Source: Benincasa hispida
Lineage: Eukaryota; Streptophyta; Magnoliopsida; Cucurbitales; Cucurbitaceae
Assembly (NCBI RefSeq): GCF_009727055.1
Contig: NW_024064458.1
Span: 124,001 to 188,000, forward strand
Direction: 5' to 3'
Length of the DNA: 64,000 nucleotides
The notes beneath the pieces are model-generated. The model worked only from the letters and a program-made list of their open reading frames with translations, had not been told where the DNA came from and ran no database searches. Of the stretch, positions 55,523 to 64,000 are shown in pieces (the first letter of the stretch is position 1; every line of letters starts with the position of its first letter). The position numbers and the translations under genes were made by a program.

Positions 55523-58500
55523 TCAAACATTTTTGGCAGCTAAAACCTGCTTGGCACCAACAGAGAAGAATTCAGTGATGACTTCAAGTGGCATTCCCTT
55601 AGTTTCAGGAACTTTTAGAAAGACAAACACCCATGATATGATGCAAATAACTGCATACATCCCGAAAACACCGCCAAGCCCAATAGAGTTGAGCAGCACA
55701 GGCAGCGTATACGTGACGATGATATCACCAATCCAAAATGTTAATGCACAAATCGCAATGCAAAGGCCACGGACTCGGGTCGGGAAGATTTCTGCACATA
55801 ATATGTTCGGGATTGGCCCAAACCCCATCACGAAGAAACAGAAGTAAACAACTACACTGACTGTTGAGATTGATGCATTCACTATGCTGCCCATGTGAAC
55901 TAGGCTACCGATAACTAGGATGATGAGGGATGCTATCAAGGCAGGGATAGTCCACAGTAATAAAGTCCTGCATGATGAGGGCAAATATATGGTGTGTGAA
56001 ATGTAGAAACTGGATGAATAATGTAACAAACTCAACTTCTATTTCTCGGTCAACAATATTGTTGTTTAAGAATGGTATGAGGCATGTGGCATTTCGCTTG
56101 TTAGGCAATGGCATTGATAAAAGAAAGTGTTTTACCTACGACCCGAGATGTCCATTAGTCTCATGGCCACTGCAATTGAAGGGAGCATCAATAATGTGGT
56201 TAGGCCGCTGATCAGCAAAGATGCAGAAGAAGAGCCAATCCCCAAGTTTGAAAGAAGAACTCCAACACCTGCTTTCTCAAGAATTTGGGGAGTGTAATAC
56301 AGAACTCCATTTATGCCAGAGAACTACAAATAAAATAAGTTTGAGAAAAGACTAGATAAATGAAGCAGAAGAAGCTCGAGGTCAAAAGAGCAGACAACTT
56401 TACCTGCTGAAGTATTTGAATTCCTACTCCAACGAGCAGCGCATGTTTGACTCCAGGTTCAAAAAGGTCCGCCCAACTCGGCCCTTTTGTTACTGTTTCA
56501 GTAGGATGGACCATAGCTGGTCCAACCGGATGCTGATGCATAAGCTCCTTCGAGTAAAGAGCTGGCTGACTGACCAATGCAGCAGCCTGAATATAGCCTC
56601 CATCCGTCAGGGCATCGCCACAAGGAAGAGACACTATAGATCCTTGCTGAGGTCCAGAAATGCCCTCTTGGTGCAAATAAACTCTTTTGAACCCCCCTTC
56701 TTTGTTTCCACCAGGGCCTTCTCTCTCAGACCATTTCCAAGCAAGTTGCCAACCCCCACCAATCCCCATGCTTCCAACAGGTTCTCCAGCAAGACTGCCC
56801 TGTCTCATGCTTGAAAGACTTCCATGAGCAGGTGCAATCATGTCTTTTTCCATGCTTGTAGTCTGTCGTGACATCAGAGGACTCCGTAAGTTATCATCAG
56901 AATCATTACCCGCAGCATCTGACTGATAGTCCTCACCCTCTCTAGCAAGGCTCTCTTCATCCCACTCTTCATTTCTATGTTGGTTACCTCCAACGCTGAA
57001 CATGCTGCCAAAATGTGGAAAGAGTGTACTGCGCATGCTTCCTGTATCAGGAAGCTTCTCATGTACACTGCCGAAGAGAGTGACGAGAGGATCGACAAGC
57101 CCACTCTGATTTATAATGCTTCCATGCCGAGATACTAGGCCAAGAGAACTCTGTCCTGTAACCGGCCTAGCAACCCAGGAGAGTCCTTGTTCAGGTCCAT
57201 ATAATTTGATTTCATCTTTGTCAGTTAATAGATCTTGGTCAGCAAGGTCGTCTGCTGGACCAATAATGTATTCCTCCAGAGAGGTCTCACCCCCAACTCC
57301 AAGACCCTCAACAAGTAAAGCCAGCTCACCTGTTCATCAAAGATTTGATAAGTAACATCCGATGAAACTAGTTCGCTTGAATCAGCCATTGTCATAAAAG
57401 CCAGCAACAAGTATAAGACACTAACTGACCCCAGAGTTTCTTTCCTAGAACAATTAGGGTATAAAACCATCCATTTAGCCAGAAAGTGAAGCAACTACAA
57501 CGAACTGAAAAAACCATTAAGGACTATATTTAAACACAATGACTAGAGCTACATTCAACAACTAATTTAATGCAGGGATTCGATGTCTGAAGTACTTGCA
57601 GTGTACACTATTAGAAATCTACTTTTAATGCTTTAGTTGCACAATGGTACTTAGGATACCATGCCTGTGCAACTGCATCAAAATAAGTCACAAGCCCAGC
57701 TATGACTACTTAAGTCATAAATCCACAGTTTAATCAAAAAGGTTTCAAACTTTTTCTTGTATGAGCTACCATTCAAAAAGGTTTTAAAATTTTTCTAGTT
57801 TTAAATACTTAAAGATGATTCTGCCTGAACCATTAATAAGCAGAGTCTTAAAACTTCCAACAGCAAGTATGAAAGAACACCACCAACGGTAGAATAGTAA
57901 ATTAGCATCCACAAGAACTAACCAGATACATCCTCTCTGCCTCGGAGCCTCTGCAGCACTCGTTTGGCCTCAAGCATCCGGCCTTTACTGACAAGCCACC
58001 GAGGTGATTCAGGCAAGAAAATTATTGTCAATGCTAAATATATAAGAGAAGGAATAAAGAGAACCCCAAGCATCAATCTCCAGCTTGGTGATTCCATCAA
58101 AGACATCCCAAAAACCATGCAGTATGAGAAGAACATTCCAGCAGAACCAGTGAACTGAGGAAGTGTGTTTAATGATCCTCTAATTTCAGGGGGAGCGGTC
58201 TCAGATATGTAAACCGGAACCAACGTAACAGCCAAACCTATTCCAAAACCATCCAAGAGCCTGCCTAAGAGAAGGATATATACATTGGGAGACCACAGCA
58301 TTATAATGCCACCGATGAAGTAAAGAACAGATGATAGAATTAGCAGCAACCGACGGCCGAGCCAATCCGATATAGCCCCCGAGCATGTTGTGATTACAGT
58401 AGCTCCAATAAGGGACGTGGCCACGATCAGCCCTTCTACAGTGGGGCTACTTTCCAGACTGAATTCTTTCTTTATGTACAGGACAGCCCCTGCAGCAACC

Positions 58501-58713
58501 ACGGAATCATATTTTAAGATTGAAGAGCTTAGCAAGTACAATCGAAGAACACCATGAAAGCTGCTAATAAGGACACAACTTCGATGATTTTACCTTGGAA
58601 CAAGGAAAAATTTACAGAGAAAGAATGAATCTACCTGCTATAGTTGCATTATCCCATCCTTGCAAAAAATTTCCAACAGCAGCAGCAACAGCCACCAAAA
58701 CAGAACCACTCAT
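55523..58713 (-). CDS. TST2: Tonoplast sugar transporter (monosaccharide-sensing protein, TST2-like)
   Basis: Proton-coupled transporter of the major facilitator (sugar porter) family that loads glucose, fructose or sucrose into the vacuole across the tonoplast. Coding exons on minus: 58,713-58,635; 58,489-57,923; 57,329-56,404; 56,323-56,136; 55,967-55,523. All four introns are GT..AG and frames join exactly, giving 734 residues, the usual length. The ATG at 58,713 starts MSGSVLVAVAAA, the standard N-terminus. Residues 1-192 hold six membrane helices with SDWLGRR, ETAPPEIRG and PESPRWL (from 186). Residues about 193-504 form the long hydrophilic central loop specific to this family (SIEEYIIGPADD-like start, acidic and serine-rich). 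Residues 505-706 hold the second six helices, starting FEPGVKHALLVG, with FSGINGVLYYTPQILEKAG and PNILCAEIFPTRVRG; PETKGMPLEV is at 707. No defect is visible. The TST2 rather than TST1 label is a judgement without a search. Confidence 0.93.
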
Positions 58714-59560
58714 TTTGCTTCCCCAAATCGTCAAGAAAATCTCAAAACCAACGACCAAGAAACCTAAAAGAGTACAGACCCAGATCAGTAATCAAACAAT
58801 CAAACAAAAATCAAGCTCCTCTGAAAGAATCAATATCCCCATTCACCAGACTCAGAATCTAACTCAAGATTGATATAGAAATAGTCTGATAACAAAAGAA
58901 TATCAACCATAAAAGGAAAAAGGAAGGGTTAAATGTAAACCTAGTTGTTCAAATCCAGCATAAGAGAGAAAACAAAGCAGAAATGACCTATTGAGAAAAA
59001 GCAGTGAAGCTGATGAGAATTTCAGGGACCATCAGCAGCAGAGACAGCCATGAAACGCTCTGTTTTCACATGACAGCAAAAACCTAGTTAATACCCAAGA
59101 GACAAGATCAACAAATTGAAAAAGCAAGTTAAAAAAAAGAAAGAAAAAGGACATCAATGTTATTAGCTGGAAGAAAGGCGAAAGAGACCGATCCAAAAGC
59201 AAAAGAACATATGTAATACTTAAAAGTTAATATGATATTTTATTCACTCCTTGTTTTCTTGTTCGACACCTGCCCTGCGACTCACTCTTTTCACTGCACG
59301 TCAGCTCTTTCTGATCTACCCGCAGCGTTTTCTTCATTTTCAGTCATCTACAAGCTTCCATTTGTCAAATTTTCAGTGAAATTTCACTTCACCCCTCCCA
59401 ATGATGCATGTTTTTCTCGATAAATCAAAAGCCAAGAAGAAGAAGAAGAAAGACGAATTTTCCCTTGGACGAGTTTTGCGAGCGAAGTTTGTTGCAGGAA
59501 TCGCGGAAAGAAGTGCGGCGGGTTGAGGGGTTAAATCAAATTTAGGGTTTTACAGAAATG
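58714..59560 (-). promoter_or_regulatory. 5' untranslated region and proximal promoter of the sugar-transporter gene
   Basis: Upstream of the ATG on minus, AGCAAAATG precedes the start. A CTCTTTTAG|GTTTC acceptor-like site near 58,766 suggests an intron in the leader. Farther up are a (CTT)n tract (59,434-59,452), GAGCTGACGTGCAG with an ACGT core (about 59,305), and a telo-box AAACCCTAA (59,542-59,550), all common near plant promoters. The transcription start is not determined. Confidence 0.45.
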
Positions 59561-60469
59561 GAAAAGAGAAATCACCTAATTAGCTGATCAGTCCAAATTA
59601 TCGCCATAGACAAATTCCTTCAAGCCAAACTCATCGGTGGGTCACTCAGTGTTGTTAACAAATAAGATTGATGCAAATTTGCATCATCGAGTGAAGGAGA
59701 TAGTGACTTTTCTTTGGTGTTTAAAAGACAAGCTTACCATAAAAAGACCGTCATTGAGTGTGGAGCACAGCGAAGCTTTTAATCATTAGCCATGGCGGGA
59801 TTTATGACAGTGTGGTTGTGATTTTTAAGAACTGAATCGTGATGCCCATGAACAAATCTTTTTCTTTTAGTGGGTTAGAGAGGCAAACCCATGATCAAAT
59901 TCAAGAAAAATTAACCACACATTTTACCCATTTTCTTTTTTAAAGTAAGGTTGCTGCTAAACAAAGGTATGAGACATTGTTCAATTCTTCAACTTTGAGA
60001 GTATATGTTCAATTCTCTCCCTCTGTATATTATTAAGAAAATATTACAAAATCAACCATTTTTTAAATCAATTCTAGTCAAGGGCGTGATGGGAGCTACA
60101 ACTTGGAATTCAGTAGACTATAATAGCATACACTTAATACTTAAAATGGTTTACTCTCCCTTCCTACAATATTTCTAATGACTTCATCCATCGATGGCGA
60201 CATCCAACACTCAACTTCGACAACGACCATCTCCGACGATTAGCTCCGACGAGTATGGAACATTCTTATCTAAATAATTATATGAATTTTTAGTCTAGTC
60301 TCACTTATTATGCCCATATTCAACAACATTGATACATCCCAAAATGACCAAAGGATTAACATAACCTAAGATCCAATACATTTTAAAAATTGGTGGAACA
60401 AATTTTTATATTTATATTTACAAAATATGATATTTAAGGTATCAATACTTGTATAATACAATACAATAC

Positions 60470-60501
<32 letters not shown>

Positions 60502-61424
60502 GAAAATAACTCGAAATCCATAAAGTACTTCATGTTATACATTAATTCTAAACTCAAACTACAATAATCTACACCCAAACATGGATTTTCTAAACCCAAA
60601 CTAAAATAGTATACGCACAAAACACAAACTATTCAACCCGACAAACTATTATAACCCTACACACCTATAATAATCACAAACTACTATAACCAACTCTGTG
60701 CATAAACACCCTTAATTATCACATCATCTCTCAATTAAACAGTTGAATCATAACGAATTTCAAATGAATTTCTTTGTTTGTTACCTCAAGAAAAAGAATG
60801 ACTTGAAGTTTAAAATGATTTCCGATCATATTTACATAAAAATATTTCCAAACTAAATTAAGTAGATTTCACATGATTTGATATGATTTTAAGATAAACT
60901 CTTATCTAATCTTAGCATATTCTAATTTTCAACTAATAAATCATAATCAAAAGTTTATTTTAGTAAGGTTTTGAAATTTATTTTCTTGTTGGGTTACACA
61001 AAAATTTAATTACATTCACTTCAAATCTTTCTCGTTTCAAACGAAGTAAAAATTTTAAGACAAGTTCTTATACTTTCTTGAATAAAACGGAAGGATGACC
61101 CTCATTCGGTAATGATTTGGTTTTTAGTTTTATGTTTTGAAAATGTATACTTCTTTTTCTCGTAAATTTCATATTATAGTGCTAAAATTTTAAAGAAAAC
61201 ACTTAAATTCTTAGTCAAATTCTAAAAACAAAAAATGAATGCGTAAAAATGTTTTTTTTTTTTTAGTTTTCAAAATTTGACTTGATTTTGTAAAATAAAA
61301 CAAAGAAATTTATAAATGGTTTGTGTTTGTATGTTTAATTTTTTTTAAAAAAAAATAAATAATAATTATCAATCTGTTTTTCCAATTTGAGAGCTATAAT
61401 ATAAATTTTAAGATTTCAAGATTC
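59561..61424. other. Intergenic DNA upstream of the transporter gene
   Basis: No gene or repeat family recognised. Includes a run of 30 A at 60,471-60,500. The apparent 84-codon minus frame at 60,366-60,620 is created by that run (poly-Phe) and is not a gene. Confidence 0.5.
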
Positions 61425-61791
61425 TGCAACACATTCTATCCCGTGGAGTTATTTCCTGAGTGTTTTTTCTCAATATGAGAAAATAACAATATTCATTGCA
61501 AGATTGAAGCAAGGTATTATTAACTCAAGTTATTGAGGCAGAAAGATTAGATTAAACTTTTCATCACAAAATGATCAAAATACAATAGTATTTAAAGCTC
61601 TAAAAGTAACAAAGTGCTCCTAGCCATGCTCCTCAATTAAATAGCATGAATAACAACTAATTCCTACAAAGTAGGAATAAACTAACTATTTCCTAGAAAG
61701 TAGAAACAGACTTTAACATAATTATCATAAGGAAAAAAAACAAACAAACAAACATGGAGTTGTTTCAGTCTTGAAGCAATTTTTTTTAACA
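61425..61791 (-). mobile_element. Short Copia LTR (3' LTR), second Copia type
   Basis: On minus it starts TGTTAAAAAAAATTGC right after a purine-rich AAAATAAGGAG at 61,792-61,802, and ends ..GAATGTGTTGCA at 61,425, 367 bp. Ends are weakly inverted (TGTT.. / ..TGCA). It differs entirely from the 2-kb Copia LTR family. The left boundary is tentative. Confidence 0.55.
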
Positions 61792-62700
61792 CTCCTTATT
61801 TTAGAGAATGCAAACACCAAGTCTTGAGCACAGAAACTCGAACTTGTAAATAGGTAATGGCAATGATGTCTACAACTTGATTTTCTGTTTTGTAGTAGAT
61901 AAGAATCACATTTCCATTTTTTTATGCTTCCCTAAAGAAAAATAACTTGATGTTAAAGTGTTTAATCTTCCTATGAAACACGGGATTATGAGAAATAACA
62001 ATAGTAACTTGATTGTCAACAAGAATCTCTATGCTTTCCTTTTGCTCCAAGTCAAGATCAAATAAAATTTTCCTTAGCCATAAAGCTTGGTTGACAGTAG
62101 CTGTTGCAGCAATAAACTCTGCTTCAGTAGTGGATTGGGCAATGATTTCATGTTCCTTTGAGCTCCATGAGAAAACACTAGAGTCAAGAGTAAAACAGTA
62201 GCCTGAAGTGATCCTCGTATCATCAATGGAACCTCCCCAATCACAGTCAGAAAAACCAACCAGCTTGAACTCCTTGTTCCTTGTGAACTTAATACCAAAA
62301 TCAATTGTGCCTTTTACATATCGTATCACTCTTTTGACAACCTTAAGATATAATTCACTTGCATTAAATCGAGATAAAATACTTACAGCATTCAAAATAT
62401 ATGGCCTTGTTGCTATGAGATACATCAAGCAACCAATCAAACTTCTGAAATATCCTTCATCAACTTTGTCATCACCATCTTCTTTGTACAATTTCTCTTT
62501 TTGATTCATTGGAGTTCTTGTTGTCTTGCACTCATTCATTTAAAACTTCTTCAGTATTTCCTTTGCATACTTTTTTTTGGCGTATGAAAATTTCATCTTG
62601 CCTTTGCTTAATCTCAATGCCAAGAAAGTAGAATATCAACCCTATATCTGTCATTTTAAACATCTTCATCATCTCTTGTTTGATATTTATGATCTGTATT
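61792..62700 (-). pseudogene. pol: Copia RNase H and end of reverse transcriptase, broken
   Basis: The frame 62,539-61,922 carries the connection and RNase H regions: RSLIGCLMYLIATRP, VIRYVKGTIDFGI, then the catalytic set SDCDWGGS, STTEAEFIAA and LVDNQV, and the end FHRKIKHFNIK. All expected acidic residues are visible. Upstream, 62,690-62,545 gives KMFKMTDIGLIFYFLGIEI, the last reverse-transcriptase segment, ended by a TAA just before MNECK. Downstream the final GAG-POL tail (61,920-61,800) is readable with a stop. 5' truncated: no integrase or gag in the window. SIRE/Tork-like character is a guess. Confidence 0.87.
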
Positions 62701-62759
62701 GTTTCCTATAAAAAAATATAGAGAAAAGTTCTCAAAATCATAAAAAAAAAAAAAAGGGT

Positions 62760-63071
62760 CTCCCTCCTAAAATCTGGAAAAATCAATGTTTTATTGGTTG
62801 AAGGTTCGAGCGTTGCAACACTAGGCCGACACTGTCTCAACGCTCACTAGCGCAAAGGCATGCGCCCGAATTTTTATTTTTCCATCAATTTTCGGAGGGT
62901 TGCAACGCTAAAGATAGCGTAGTGATGCTGCCCTGTTTTGCAGCTACTATTTTCCAACGTCAGGAATGCGTTGGACTTAGTTTTGGTGGAGCAATATGAT
63001 GCTATGATTGTTGCATGAGGCACACAAAACTTGATTCAATTGAGGGGCAGAATGGTAATTTTCCATGGTCT
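62760..63071 (-). mobile_element. Athila-like LTR U3 fragment in reverse orientation
   Basis: Contains GCGTTGCAACACTAG, GGTTGCAACGCTAAAG and CAATTGAGGGGCAGAATGG, reverse counterparts of the GCAACGC-rich region and the 'aagtgcccctattgg' segment at about 23.98 kb. It ends where the plus-oriented LTR starts at 63,072, so the two face each other. Confidence 0.5.
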
Positions 63072-64000
63072 CTAATAGCTCTAAAAAAAGCTATTATTCC
63101 TAGCTTAATTCGGGCTCGTTATTAGATTTTATGTGTTTATTTTCCTATTTCGTAGGTATCGAGCAACGAAGAGGTAGAATTGGTGATTTAGAGCTGATCG
63201 AGGTCAATTTGAAGCAATTTGGAGTTGATTTGAGCATCCAGACTTCAAAGAATCAAAATGAAAAAAATGCCCCTATCGAAGTGTCACAACGCTCAAGATT
63301 GGCCTAAGTCTGACGCTTGTGCAACGCTTGGAGGCAATAGCTTGGAGTGCAGGGGAGCATTGCAACGCTGCCCCGAGCGTCACAGTGCTCCGATTATTCA
63401 ACAATGCCACCGTTGCAACACTACCTAACGCTCCAACCTAACATTGTGCAACAGAACACTCAGTGGTGCAACGCTATTTCCAAGCGTTGTGATGCTACGT
63501 AAATTGACGGACATGGAGCGAAGCGCGCATGCAAATAAGCGTTGGACGCAGCGTTAGACTTCTGCCTTGGCGCTCTCCTTCAATTGCATCAGCCTTGCAG
63601 CGTTATTCCATGCGTTGTGACGCTGCCCTAAATTTTTCTATAAACAATCATCTTCGTTTTAGGACGAAATTATGCTGAAAATTGTATTATTCTTCAATGG
63701 AGGCCGAGGAGAGGCCTTGACTTCTTCCTTTTCCTTTATGTTTTCAGGATCATTAGGTTAGTTTTTATTTTATTTTCGGATTATGGACGTGTATTGAAAC
63801 CTATATCGTTGGTTTGTTTATGAATCGATGAGGTAATTCTTTCGTCTAGCTCTTGGATCAATCGTTCTTGTATTTTGATGAGTTTTTTGTTCAATTTTGT
63901 TCTTTAGGTTAGAATTGTGTTTTTCTTTGAATCTCACATGATTCAAATTTCCTTTCGTGTGTTGGATTGACGCCCCTATCACAATCGCATATCTTAGCTA
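63072..64000 (+). mobile_element. Athila-like LTR, plus, cut by window edge
   Basis: TAATAGCTCTAAAAAAAGC, GCTATTATTCCTAGCTTAATT, TTTCGTAGGTATCGAGCAACG, then the GCAACGC-rich U3, TTTATTTTATTTTCGGATTATGG and TGGATTGACGCCCC. Same order as 53,237-54,310 and 24,169-22,900 reversed. The 3' end is outside the window. Confidence 0.72.

Noticed and set aside
60366..60620. 84-codon frame with a poly-Phe run
   Set aside because: Created by the 30-A tract on the opposite strand.
62013..62504. Plus-strand frames opposite the Copia RNase H
   Set aside because: Antisense shadows; the minus frame carries all RNase H signatures.

Overview
The window looks like repeat-rich nuclear DNA of a flowering plant, most likely a cucurbit. 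It is AT-rich, the one intact gene has five exons with GT..AG introns, and nearly everything else is LTR retrotransposon debris. The cucurbit assignment is inference from the look of the sugar-transporter protein and of the Copia gag; I could not run a search.

One intact cellular gene is present: a tonoplast sugar transporter (MSSP/TMT/TST family, TST2-like) on the minus strand at 55,523-58,713. It has five coding exons and a 734-residue product, with a leader and promoter reaching about 59,560. It sits in a short non-repeat island (about 55.2-61.4 kb).

The rest is nested elements. (1) A Copia family with LTRs of about 1.8-2.2 kb (start near TGTTGGGG, end ..TTCCATCA or ..TTCCA) is present many times, mostly as solo or broken LTRs: 1-343, 4,447-5.7 kb, 7,794-9,691, 9,829-14,343 (interrupted), 21.7-22.6 kb, 29,574-29,883, 41,103-47,538 (interrupted), 43,262-45,232, 47,819-49,585, 49,756-52,006 and 54.3-55.2 kb. 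(2) Two related LTR-like families end in TGTCACACCCCG (called LTR-A and LTR-B here). They occupy 6.5-21.6 kb and 41.2-46.2 kb, and LTR-A forms a very large inverted repeat. (3) Athila/Tat-like Gypsy elements have TGGCGCC/TGGCACC primer sites and GGGGGTGT polypurine tracts: 22.6-29.6, 32.6-36.3, 38,344-40,197, 53.2-54.3 and 62.8-64 kb. (4) A small deleted Gypsy element with 500-bp LTRs and target-site duplications lies at 24,521-27,704, inside an Athila-like element. (5) There is a CACTA terminus (29.9 kb), a fold-back element (1.9-2.8 kb) and a second Copia type with a short LTR (61.4-62.7 kb).

The best single reconstruction is one Copia polyprotein gene on the minus strand. It begins at 52,133 and can be followed down to 38.2 kb through four separate LTR insertions, each flanked by a 5-bp target-site duplication.

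Part of the window is an assembly artefact. Two back-to-back 19-bp Tn5 mosaic ends (12,887-12,924 and 13,467-13,504) match the Nextera mate-pair junction adapter. They bracket a perfect 542-bp duplicate of 13,667-14,208. No CRISPR array, rRNA or tRNA gene was seen, and I found no convincing new gene system; the interest lies in the nesting, the inverted repeat, the short-motif arrays in the LTRs, and the transporter gene.
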